DNA of 64,000 bases, taken from positions 477,797 to 541,796 of the forward strand of contig JAFDWR010000001.1 of assembly GCA_018268355.1 (NCBI GenBank), given 5' to 3'. The stretch comes from Armatimonadota bacterium (GTDB lineage Bacteria > Armatimonadota > Fimbriimonadia > Fimbriimonadales > Fimbriimonadaceae). The translations under genes and the position numbers were made by a program. The notes under the pieces are model-generated. The model searched no databases and had not been told where the DNA came from. It saw only the letters and a list, made by a program, of their open reading frames with translations. Below are positions 43,902-51,020 of the stretch, piece after piece (within the stretch, counting starts at the first letter, position 1; each line of letters opens with the position of its first letter).

Positions 43902-44595
43902 GCAAGAACGAGATTTCCGCCCGCGTGATGCCGCCCTTCTTGCGGATCATCAGGCTGTACTTCGGTGCATCGGTGATGATAAGCGCGTACCGAGTGCCGT
44001 ATCGACCGACGCGAAAGTCGTATTCGGTGGGGGACTTGGTGCCCGTCCCCGGGTTCAAGGCGAGGAAGCGAGGATCGCTGATCCAGATGTCGTCACCTTC
44101 GAATCCGGGTTCGCCGCCCCATAGAGGCCGCGTCAGCCAAACCACTTGGCTTGGCGTGCCGGGCGTGCCGATAGTGACGTCGTCAAGGTCAGAAAGGCGC
44201 GTTTCGCGAGTCGCGCTGAGTTCGAAGTAGTCCTCGGAAGGGTAGGCGGTGAGCCGAACGACGGTGAAGTACTTGCCTCCTGTGATTCGGGCGAAGGACG
44301 ACCATCGGCTGTCGACCTCTTCCTTCGTCCAACCGAGGCACTCGCTCCAATAGCCGAGCCAGCGGGCGACCGTCATCGGGCTGAGGGTGATCGCTAGGTC
44401 GGTCGCCTGCCGGTTGAGGCCCTCCCAGCGGTGATGCAACGCGACCGAGCCGGACATGAGCGGCTCGCCAGATCGCTTCCCTTTTCGCGCCATGGAGCGG
44501 CCTTCGGCCATGATCGCTGCGCTCGGCTGCTCGAGAAACGAGACATCCGAGAACAGATTGCGCTGCAACAGGCTCCACCAGGCAAGAGCGAGCAT
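43876..44595 (-). CDS. Hypothetical protein
   Basis: A 239-residue protein that I do not recognise. The N-terminus (MLALAWWSLLQRNLFSDVSFLE) is hydrophobic but has no clear signal cleavage site. Mid-protein strands such as YFTVVRLTAYPSEDYFELS, SQVVWLTRPLWGG and TRYALIITDAPKYSLMIRKKGG suggest a beta-rich domain of about 150 residues. The C-terminus is strongly basic (RRRR). Its 3' end overlaps the convergent M32 peptidase gene by 26 bases, and it starts 27 bases away from the divergent pyrC. Confidence 0.65.
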   Translation of the reverse strand: MLALAWWSLLQRNLFSDVSFLEQPSAAIMAEGRSMARKGKRSGEPLMSGSVALHHRWEGLNRQATDLAITLSPMTVARWLGYWSECLGWTKEEVDSRWSSFARITGGKYFTVVRLTAYPSEDYFELSATRETRLSDLDDVTIGTPGTPSQVVWLTRPLWGGEPGFEGDDIWISDPRFLALNPGTGTKSPTEYDFRVGRYGTRYALIITDAPKYSLMIRKKGGITRAEISFLPKPARRRR

Positions 44596-44622
44596 GATCT
44601 CAATTGTCGGAAAATAGAGAGG

Positions 44623-45987
44623 ATGAAATTCGACTTGGTCGTCAAAAAAGCGAAGGTTTTTCTCCCCACCGGCCCTGAAATCACCGACGTTGGGGTCGCG
44701 GATGGTCGAATTGTCGAAATCGGCGACCTAGCCACCGCGAGCGCAGCTGAGGTCGTGGATGGCGAGGGAAAGTGGCTCCTCCCCGGTGTGATCGACACCC
44801 AGGTTCACTTTCGCGAACCGGGGCTCGAGCATAAGGAGGACCTCCGAACCGGCGCGATGGCCGCGGTCGCGGGCGGCACGACCACCGTGTTCGAGATGCC
44901 GAACACGAACCCGCTGACGATCAACCCGGAAGCCCTCGCCGATAAGCTCAACCGCGCCAGCGGCCGAATGGCCTCGAATTTCGCCTTCTTTGTCGGCGCA
45001 TCACCGGAAAACCTCGACGACCTCGCCTCGTTGGAGACGTTGCCCGGCACCCCGGGAATCAAGGTCTTCATGGGCAGCTCGACCGGCAGCTTGCTCGTCG
45101 AGGACGATGCCTCGCTTCGCAAGGTGCTCGCCAACGGCCACCGGCCCGTCGCCGTCCATAGTGAGGACGAGCCCCGGAATCGCGCGCGGCGAGCGGCGTA
45201 CGGCGAGGGGACCTTGGAGCCCGATCCCACCCTCGACTACCCGCTCAACGGGACCGCCTCCGACCACCCGCACGTTCGCGACGCCGAATCGGCACGCCTC
45301 TCCACAGAACGCCTGCTCAAGCTCAGCGAGGAGACCGGTCGAACCGTCCATATCCTCCACCTCTCCACCGCAGACGAAATCGACCTCATCGCCAGCTTCC
45401 GAAAGCGCATCCGCGTCTCCGTCGAGATCACACCCCAACACCTCTTCTTCGCGGGAGCGGAGTGTTACGACCGGCTCGGCACCCATGCCCAAATGAACCC
45501 GCCAATGCGGTCCCGGCACCACCGCGATGCTCTGCGCGAAGCGTTTCGCGCCGGATTTTTCAACGTGATCGGCAGCGACCACGCCCCCCACACCTTGGAG
45601 GAAAAGGCGGCGGCCTATCCCGCGACGCCGAGCGGCATGCCCGGCGTCCAGACCCTTCTACCCGTGATGCTACGCTTCGCCAAAGAAGGGCTGACGACTT
45701 TCGAGGAAGTCGTCCGGTTGACCAGCGTAGCCCCCGCCGAGCTTTATGGCATCAAGGATCGCGGCAACCTTCAAGTGGGCAGCTTTGCCGACTTGGTCCT
45801 TATCGACCCGCGCGAGTTCACCGTCGAAGCCGATTGGCTACGATCCAAATGCGGCTGGAGCCCGTACCTTTCCGAATCGTTGTTCGGATGGCCGCTGATG
45901 ACATGGGTTGGCGGAAAGTTGGCCTATTCTGCAGGTGGCGAACTCGACATCACCGCTGGTCGGCAAGTAGAGTTCAATTGGAAATGA
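44623..45987 (+). CDS. pyrC: Dihydroorotase (class I, PyrC type)
   Basis: A 454-residue class I dihydroorotase of the amidohydrolase superfamily, which closes carbamoyl aspartate to dihydroorotate in pyrimidine synthesis. The first metal motif is GVIDTQVHFREPGLEHKEDL. MPNTNPLT, GIKVFMGSS, ILHLSTADE and NVIGSDHAPHTLEEK carry the remaining His and Asp ligands and substrate contacts. The C-terminal GSFADLVLIDP and WSPY motifs complete the fold. An allantoinase is the main alternative because the two families are close; the neighbours give no purine-catabolism context. AGAGAGG precedes the ATG. The DinB-like gene overlaps its stop by 4 bases. Confidence 0.9.
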   Translation: MKFDLVVKKAKVFLPTGPEITDVGVADGRIVEIGDLATASAAEVVDGEGKWLLPGVIDTQVHFREPGLEHKEDLRTGAMAAVAGGTTTVFEMPNTNPLTINPEALADKLNRASGRMASNFAFFVGASPENLDDLASLETLPGTPGIKVFMGSSTGSLLVEDDASLRKVLANGHRPVAVHSEDEPRNRARRAAYGEGTLEPDPTLDYPLNGTASDHPHVRDAESARLSTERLLKLSEETGRTVHILHLSTADEIDLIASFRKRIRVSVEITPQHLFFAGAECYDRLGTHAQMNPPMRSRHHRDALREAFRAGFFNVIGSDHAPHTLEEKAAAYPATPSGMPGVQTLLPVMLRFAKEGLTTFEEVVRLTSVAPAELYGIKDRGNLQVGSFADLVLIDPREFTVEADWLRSKCGWSPYLSESLFGWPLMTWVGGKLAYSAGGELDITAGRQVEFNWK

Positions 45988-46400
45988 ATCGCGAATGGTT
46001 GATTGAAACGTGGTCCTATAACACCTGGGCCAACCTGCGCTGGCTTCCGGTGGCACCGACGTGTGGCGGTGACGACGTCATGCGGCACATCCTCCAGGTC
46101 GAGGCACGCTGGCTGCAACGCCTCAAGGGCGAAAAGCCGACCCGCAACCAGACCATTAACGAAGCCCAGATCCGAAAGAATGAGGCCGATTGGGCCGAGT
46201 TTCTTGCTACCTGCGACTTTGACCGCGTGCTCGAAATCGTCGGCGTCTTTGACCGAGGCACCGTCCACATGTCGTGCAAGGAGATCGCCCTCCACACGCT
46301 CAACCACAGCACTTACCACCGGGGCCACTTGCGCCGGCTTGCCGAAGAAGCGGGGATCGACTGGCCAGAGTCTGATCGCTGCTACTGGACGATTCGTTAA
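45984..46400 (+). CDS. DinB-superfamily protein
   Basis: A 138-residue four-helix-bundle protein of the DinB/YfiT superfamily. The three conserved histidine positions are visible: MRHILQVEARWL near residue 35 and LHTLNHSTYHRGHLRRL near the C-terminus, which give a metal site. Members are often thiol-dependent S-transferases or nickel/zinc-binding proteins; the role here is unknown. The start overlaps the pyrC stop as ATGA, so translation is coupled to pyrC. It ends 48 bases before the superoxide dismutase gene. Confidence 0.86.
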   Translation: MNREWLIETWSYNTWANLRWLPVAPTCGGDDVMRHILQVEARWLQRLKGEKPTRNQTINEAQIRKNEADWAEFLATCDFDRVLEIVGVFDRGTVHMSCKEIALHTLNHSTYHRGHLRRLAEEAGIDWPESDRCYWTIR

Positions 46401-46448
46401 CCACGGCCGAACTCCCCTCCGGTAAAGTGACGTAGAACCGAGGGCAGG

Positions 46449-47180
46449 ATGGACAACGACGGCATTTCACGCAGAGACGCACTCCTTGCAGGAGCAGGCC
46501 TCGCTGCGTTTGCAGGCCTTGGGCTGCCGTCCAACCTCCTCCAAACGAAGGAAAAGAAGATGGAAGTCAAACTGGTACGCGTTCCGGAACACGCAGATAT
46601 TGAAAAGGCGATCGCAGGCACCGCAGGTGTGGGCATGTCGGCCAAGACCCACGAGGAGCACCTCAAGCTCTGGCAGGGCTATGCCAACAAGACCAACGAG
46701 ATTCGAAAGGCCCTTGCTGAGCTCGACACCGATCCCGCCAAGGCAAACCAAATCTACTCGCCGATGCGCGCGCTCAAGGTGAACTACGCCTTCGCTTACG
46801 GAGGCTACGTGAACCACAACGTGTACTTCCAGACGCTGGGTGGCAAGGGTGGTCCCGCCACCGGTGAGGCCGCTCGGCTGATCAACGCTGCTTATGGCTC
46901 GTTCGAGCACTGGGCCGCCGATTGGAAGGCCACCGGCATCGCAGGCCGCGGTTGGGTCTACCTTGGTTACGATTCAGAGCTCGACGAGGTCCGAACTTTC
47001 ATCGGTGACGCCCAGGACACGTTCCCGACGTGGAACAACCACCTCGTCCTCGCGATGGATGTCTATGAGCACGCTTACTACCTGGACTTCCAGACTGCCC
47101 GCGCCAAGTACATCGACGCCTATATGCAGGTGATCGATTGGGATGCGGTCAACGCTCGCATCGCCGCCGCCAAGCGCTAA
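46449..47180 (+). CDS. Exported Fe/Mn superoxide dismutase
   Basis: A 243-residue Fe/Mn superoxide dismutase with a Tat-like signal: ISRRDALLAGAGLAAFAGLGLP at the N-terminus, so it probably acts outside the cytoplasm. Metal ligands by family pattern: His in AKTHEEHLKLWQGY, His in GGYVNHNVYFQTLGG, and Asp and His in AMDVYEHAYYLDFQT. FGSFEHW-like SFEHWAADWKATG and RGWVYLGYD are conserved second-shell regions. Family length is about 200 residues; the extra length is the signal. It removes superoxide; the metal cannot be decided from sequence. A terminator follows. Confidence 0.92.
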   Translation: MDNDGISRRDALLAGAGLAAFAGLGLPSNLLQTKEKKMEVKLVRVPEHADIEKAIAGTAGVGMSAKTHEEHLKLWQGYANKTNEIRKALAELDTDPAKANQIYSPMRALKVNYAFAYGGYVNHNVYFQTLGGKGGPATGEAARLINAAYGSFEHWAADWKATGIAGRGWVYLGYDSELDEVRTFIGDAQDTFPTWNNHLVLAMDVYEHAYYLDFQTARAKYIDAYMQVIDWDAVNARIAAAKR

Positions 47181-47196
47181 GCTGAATCTGAGCAAC

Positions 47197-47239
47197 GCGC
47201 CTCTCTTGTCCTTCCGGGCGAGAGGGGCGCTTTTCTTTT
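47197..47239 (+). terminator. Intrinsic terminator after superoxide dismutase gene
   Basis: GCGCCTCTC (47197-47205) pairs with GAGAGGGGCGC (47220-47230), with a two-base bulge, followed by TTTTCTTTT. It overlaps the stop of the convergent CNNM gene at 47238. Confidence 0.75.
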
Positions 47240-48668
47240 ACTCGACGAAGTCGAAGGAGGTCGGGACGACCGCTCGCTCAACCTTGAGGCGCGAAATGCG
47301 CCGTCCGTCGGTTTCGATGACGCTGAAGCGGAACCCCTCGCCTTCGATCGATTCGCCGAGCTTGGGCTGACGGCCAAAGAGGCCAAAAACGTAGCCGCCG
47401 AGGGTATCGAACTCTTCGCTTTCGAACTCGGCGCCCAGGGTCCGGGCGACGTCGTCGATGTTCGTCTTGCCATCAACGAGCCAGCCGTCGTTTTCTTGGA
47501 CAATCGCGGGGGCTTCGTCGTCGTATTCGTCGACGATCTCGCCGACCAGCTCTTCGATGATGTCCTCGATGGTGACGATGCCGGCGGTGCCGCCAAATTC
47601 ATCCTGAACAACCGCGAGGTGCGTTTTGCTCTGCCGCATCTCGGTGAGCAATTCGTGGAGCTCCCGGTTCTCGGTGACGAACATCGGTGGTCGCATCAGG
47701 CGGCGAAGGCTCACCGGCTGGTTCTCTTGGTTGAGGATCGCGAGGAACAGGTCCTTCGCGTGGATGACGCCGACGATCTGGTCGTCGGTGCCTTCAAAGA
47801 GCGGTATGCGCGTGTGACCCGACTCCTGAATGAGCTTGAGGACATCGTGAGGGTCGCTGTTGACCGGCGCGGCATCGAGTTCGGTGCGCGGGGTCATGAC
47901 TTCCCGAGCGACTGTGTCGCCGAACTCAAAAACGCTGTGGAGCAGCTCGCGCTCTTCGCTCTCGATCTCGCCCATCTCCTCGGCGGATTCGACGAGGGTC
48001 TTGATCTCTTCCTCCGTTTGGTTGGCGATCGAGTACTGCGCCTTTCCACCAAATCGCCGTGTGACAAGGTTGGCGAGGCCGCTGACAAGGTTGGCGGGAA
48101 TGGTAAAAATCGCCCCAACCGCAAGGATCATCGGTCGAAGGAAGGCGGCCACTCGGTGGGGATAAAGTGCGGCGTAGCTGCTCGGGATAAGTTCAAAAAC
48201 GATGCTCAGCACGAGGACAGGGATCGCGATGACCACCATCGACAGGACAAACGAAGTCCCCAGCCAGTCCGAGACCCTCGGCGCAAGCAAGAACGAGCAC
48301 AGCACCATGCCGATGCGCACCGCCTGGAGGGCAAAGACGTGGGCACTGACCAGCTTCTGGCGACGGTCGTACAGGTCTTGAAGCCGGTTGCCGCGTGCCT
48401 CGTCGTTCTCGCGAACGTGGCGGATGTGGTGGCCCTTGATCGAGTCGAGCGCTTTCTGACTCGCAACCAGGATCGCGGACAGCATCAGCAAGCTGAAAAG
48501 TCCACCGAGCACGGCAAAGCCATTAGCGATGAACCCGAGTCCGAGGGCATCCAGTTCTTCCGAAGCGCCGTGCGATTGCCCCGCGAAGGCAATAAGCCCC
48601 AGAATGCTCGCCACCAGGATGAAGGTGACGCCGAATTCAAATCTGCGGTTGCGTTGACGCGGACTCAT
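47238..48668 (-). CDS. CNNM/CorC-family membrane protein with CBS domains
   Basis: A 476-residue hemolysin-C/CNNM-type protein, probably a Mg2+ (or Co2+) efflux or transport factor. Four membrane segments lie at about 14-30, 44-68, 113-135 and 140-200 (DUF21/CNNM domain). A pair of CBS domains (about 245-365) includes MTPRTELDAAPVNSD and HTRIPLFEGTDDQIVGVIHAKDL; they usually bind ATP-Mg. HLAVVQDEFGGTAGIVTIEDIIEELVGEI is the strongest family signature. The C-terminal CorC_HlyC domain spans about 385-465. It overlaps the dgkA-PAP2 gene by 4 bases and is the last gene of the rpsU-ybeY cluster. Confidence 0.92.
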   Translation of the reverse strand: MSPRQRNRRFEFGVTFILVASILGLIAFAGQSHGASEELDALGLGFIANGFAVLGGLFSLLMLSAILVASQKALDSIKGHHIRHVRENDEARGNRLQDLYDRRQKLVSAHVFALQAVRIGMVLCSFLLAPRVSDWLGTSFVLSMVVIAIPVLVLSIVFELIPSSYAALYPHRVAAFLRPMILAVGAIFTIPANLVSGLANLVTRRFGGKAQYSIANQTEEEIKTLVESAEEMGEIESEERELLHSVFEFGDTVAREVMTPRTELDAAPVNSDPHDVLKLIQESGHTRIPLFEGTDDQIVGVIHAKDLFLAILNQENQPVSLRRLMRPPMFVTENRELHELLTEMRQSKTHLAVVQDEFGGTAGIVTIEDIIEELVGEIVDEYDDEAPAIVQENDGWLVDGKTNIDDVARTLGAEFESEEFDTLGGYVFGLFGRQPKLGESIEGEGFRFSVIETDGRRISRLKVERAVVPTSFDFVE

Positions 48669-49384
48669 TTCGGTGCCAACCCAAACATCAGCAGCCCCAT
48701 GACAACGCCGACGCCGGCGCCAAGGCTGACCTCATAGATCGAGTGAATCTTCGCCTCATAGCGCGATTGAGCGATGATCGCAGCAAGGAGCAGCGCAATT
48801 GCGGAGACCAGGAACTTGTCGGTCATGAACATGACCGATGTCGCGAAGAAGAAGCCGAACGCGGCATGCCCCGAGACAAGCCCGCCCTTGAGGACCTGGC
48901 CACGCTTTCCGAGGCCCTTGCCGATGACGACGATGATGAAGCAGAGGAATCCACCTGCGATCATCCGGACCGGAATCGAAGTCCCCAGGCCGTCGGTGCT
49001 GAGGTTGATCTTGATCGTTTCCCAGCGGTTCTCACCGAGGATGAGCAGTCCACCGACGACGAGCGCGATGATGGTTGTGATGAGGACCGCGCCCGCCGCA
49101 ATGTCCTTGGCGAACTTGGCCAGCGGCGAGTAGTTAGGGGAGACAAGGTCGACGGTGGCCTCAATCGCCGAGTTGAACATTTCGGCGATGACGACGAGCG
49201 AAATCGTGAAGAGAAGCACGAGCATCTCGCGAAGACCAAGGTTCACGAAGATGCCAAGCAGCATAACGACCAGCACAACGTAGAGGTGGAATCGCATGTG
49301 CCGCTGGGTGCGGAAGGTGTGGACGACGCCGTTGAAGGCGACCTTAAACGGCCCAAAGAGGTCTCGCTTCTTATCGCTGCTCAA
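48665..49384 (-). CDS. DgkA-type lipid kinase fused to a PAP2 phosphatase domain
   Basis: A 239-residue membrane protein joining two families. Residues of about 10-120 are a diacylglycerol/undecaprenol kinase: FNGVVHTFRTQRHMRFHLY, EMFNSAIEATVDL and AKFAKDIAAGAVL, the catalytic motifs. Residues of about 135-239 are PAP2-like: GGLVSGHAAFGFFFATS (motif C2, SGH) and QSRYEAKIHSIYE (motif C3, SR-x5-H-x3-E with Glu in place of the usual Asp). Seven or eight hydrophobic segments are visible. One polypeptide could thus both phosphorylate and dephosphorylate polyprenols or lipids. The start overlaps ybeY by 14 bases and the stop overlaps the CNNM gene. Confidence 0.88.
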   Translation of the reverse strand: MSSDKKRDLFGPFKVAFNGVVHTFRTQRHMRFHLYVVLVVMLLGIFVNLGLREMLVLLFTISLVVIAEMFNSAIEATVDLVSPNYSPLAKFAKDIAAGAVLITTIIALVVGGLLILGENRWETIKINLSTDGLGTSIPVRMIAGGFLCFIIVVIGKGLGKRGQVLKGGLVSGHAAFGFFFATSVMFMTDKFLVSAIALLLAAIIAQSRYEAKIHSIYEVSLGAGVGVVMGLLMFGLAPK

Positions 49385-49871
49385 GGCTGACCTCCTCTTG
49401 ACGATAGATCGAGAACCAATCCTCTTCTAGCTCGATATTCATGCGGCGGAGGACTTCCCTCGTCGCCGCCATCATCCGGCGAAGCTCCTCAGGCGACTCA
49501 TCGTCGTAGCCGAGAAGGTGCAGGATGCCGTGGATGGTGAGAAAAGCGCACTCCTGGGCAAAGCTGACCCGCCGAAGCTTGGCCTGGGCCGAGGCAACCT
49601 CCGCGCAAATCGCGATGTCGCCGAGGGGCCAGTCGGCCTGATCCTCCATGCCCGAAGGGAACGTGAGAACGTCGGTCGCGGCGTCAATGCCCCGATAGGT
49701 CCGGTTCAAGTCGCGGATCGCATCGGCAGAGCAAAGCTCAATCGAGATCTTCGTGTTTTGTCGGCCTGCCCAAGCGAGCACCTCAAGGCCGGCGTTTCGG
49801 ATGGCCTTTCTTGGCGTTCGAAAGGCACTTCGATTACTGATCAGGATGGAGTTGCTACTAGGAGGTTCCAT
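49371..49871 (-). CDS. ybeY: Endoribonuclease YbeY (rRNA maturation factor)
   Basis: A 166-residue YbeY, a metalloenzyme linked to 16S rRNA 3' end maturation and ribosome quality control. The family blocks are RTYRGIDAATDVLTFP, GDIAICAE and the zinc motif HGILHLLGYDDES. Two zinc ligands are present (H114, H118), but the third, normally His in HGxLHLxGYDH, is Asp124 here (codon at 49500-49502). The ATG giving MEPPSSNSIL is chosen; an in-frame TTG at 49904 would add 11 residues. It lies between rpsU and the dgkA-PAP2 gene, a common ybeY-dgkA neighbourhood. Confidence 0.92.
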   Translation of the reverse strand: MEPPSSNSILISNRSAFRTPRKAIRNAGLEVLAWAGRQNTKISIELCSADAIRDLNRTYRGIDAATDVLTFPSGMEDQADWPLGDIAICAEVASAQAKLRRVSFAQECAFLTIHGILHLLGYDDESPEELRRMMAATREVLRRMNIELEEDWFSIYRQEEVSLEQR

Positions 49872-49931
49872 AAGGAATGCCGACAAGGTGCGCTCAGCGC
49901 ACAAGAAGGGTCGGCGTGGATTGCCCAGAGA

Positions 49932-49952
49932 CCGTCCCTAGAGTAGGGACGG
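49932..49952. other. Stable hairpin between rpsU and ybeY
   Basis: CCGTCCCTA (49932-49940) and TAGGGACGG (49944-49952) form a perfect 9-bp stem around GAG. No T-run follows on either strand, so it may be a processing, stability or attenuation element rather than a terminator. Confidence 0.5.
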
Positions 49953-50020
49953 CGCAAGTCGCAAATGCGTCGTGCCGAAGAATGCTGGACATCAACTTTT
50001 CGGCGTTCATGGTCGAATGG

Positions 50021-50044
50021 GGTCGACCCATTTGCGGGTCGACC
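50021..50044 (-). other. Stable hairpin just downstream of rpsU
   Basis: GGTCGACCC (50021-50029) and GGGTCGACC (50036-50044) form a perfect 9-bp stem around a 6-base loop, 8 bases after the rpsU stop. There is no U-tract after it, so termination would have to be factor-dependent or partial. Confidence 0.5.
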
Positions 50045-50052
50045 ACTTCAAA

Positions 50053-50223
50053 CTATTGGCGAGAACCTCGTCGACGCTTAGCCCGTCGTCGCTTTTCGCT
50101 CGGCTTTTCGTAGTGAGCGTGCTCCTTCAGGGTGCGCAAAACACCGCTCTGCTGCATCTTCATGTTGAAGCGCTTCAGCGCGGAGTCGATCGATTCATTC
50201 GGCTGGACGTGGACGTAAATCAA
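50053..50223 (-). CDS. rpsU: 30S ribosomal protein S21
   Basis: A 56-residue S21. Starting at TTG (50221-50223) it reads IYVHVQPNESIDSALKRFNM, then KMQQSGVLRTLKEHAHYEKP and a very basic tail with KRRRAKRRRGSRQ. The NESIDSALKRF, SGVLRTLK and HYEKPS blocks are diagnostic. No ATG exists upstream in frame. A GGAG lies about 10 bases before the TTG (and AAGAAGG closer). The gene is short and easily missed. Four of its nine arginine codons are CGA, unusual for a ribosomal protein gene. It heads the rpsU-ybeY-dgkA/PAP2-CNNM cluster. S21 contacts the 16S 3' end, which YbeY matures, so the pairing makes sense. Confidence 0.92.
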   Translation of the reverse strand: MIYVHVQPNESIDSALKRFNMKMQQSGVLRTLKEHAHYEKPSEKRRRAKRRRGSRQ

Positions 50224-50267
50224 ACCTTCTTATCTCCGTGAAGGGCAATTATGGCACAAACCGCACA

Positions 50268-50987
50268 CTATTTGAGCGCGGGGCCTTGCAGGGCGATCAG
50301 CTTGTCCTTGTTCGCCTTACTGAGCAGGGCGACCATCGCGGCCTGGGTCTTCTTGGTGACCTCTTGGACCTTGGGGCCTGCGATCTTGCCGACCTTCTCC
50401 ATGAACTGCTGCTGCAGCTTCTGGGCTTCTTCTTGCGACTTCGGCTTCTTGTCCTTGAATTCGGGGCTGACCTGCTTCGCCGCCGCCTCTTGGATCGCGG
50501 CCGCCTTCTTCAGGCCGTCCTGGTAGAGGTTGCGCAGCTTGGTCACCGTCGCTGGGGCAACGCCCACTTCCTTCGCAACCTTTGGATCCATCAGGCAGGT
50601 GATGCCGGCGTTCTGGAGCGTGAGTTCGCGGAGCCGCTTGGTTTGGGTGGGGGTGAGGACCTTGATGACGTTGTCCTTCAGCGCGACATTGAGGGCAATC
50701 ACCTTGCTCTCTTGAGGTCGGTACTGCTTCCCTGCCTTTTGGGCCGCCTCGGCTTCCTTCTGGAACTGCTTCATCAGGGCTTCGCGCTTCTTTCGGTCCG
50801 CCTCGGCAAACGAGTTCATCTTTGACCGCTGAGCGTCAGTGACGCCGATCTCTTTCTGGATCATCCGGTCTTGCAGGATCACGATGTCGGCCACGTAGCG
50901 ATCAAAGGCAAGGTCGGCCCGGACCAGGGCCACGCTACCGACGAGGGCAAGGCCGGCAATAAGACGAGCAAAAACGCGATTCACCAC
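50268..50987 (-). CDS. Exported helical protein of unknown function (LTPTQ-type)
   Basis: A 239-residue protein with a signal peptide (MVNRVFARLIAGLALVGSVALVRA) and an otherwise helical, Lys/Gln/Ala-rich body. It has repeats of the kind seen in CpxP/Spy-like periplasmic proteins: VTDAQRSKMNSFAEADRKKRE and LTPTQTKRLRELTLQNAGITCLMDPKVAKEVGVAPATVTKL. The latter pattern (LTPxQ..RL..I.LQ..G...L.DP.VAK.LGVT) is very common in secreted proteins of Planctomycetota and Armatimonadota. Function is unknown. It starts with GTG 33 bases downstream of dnaE on the same strand. Confidence 0.8.
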   Translation of the reverse strand: MVNRVFARLIAGLALVGSVALVRADLAFDRYVADIVILQDRMIQKEIGVTDAQRSKMNSFAEADRKKREALMKQFQKEAEAAQKAGKQYRPQESKVIALNVALKDNVIKVLTPTQTKRLRELTLQNAGITCLMDPKVAKEVGVAPATVTKLRNLYQDGLKKAAAIQEAAAKQVSPEFKDKKPKSQEEAQKLQQQFMEKVGKIAGPKVQEVTKKTQAAMVALLSKANKDKLIALQGPALK

Positions 50988-51020
50988 AACATTATGAAAC
51001 GTATTTCTCGCTTCCTCAGT

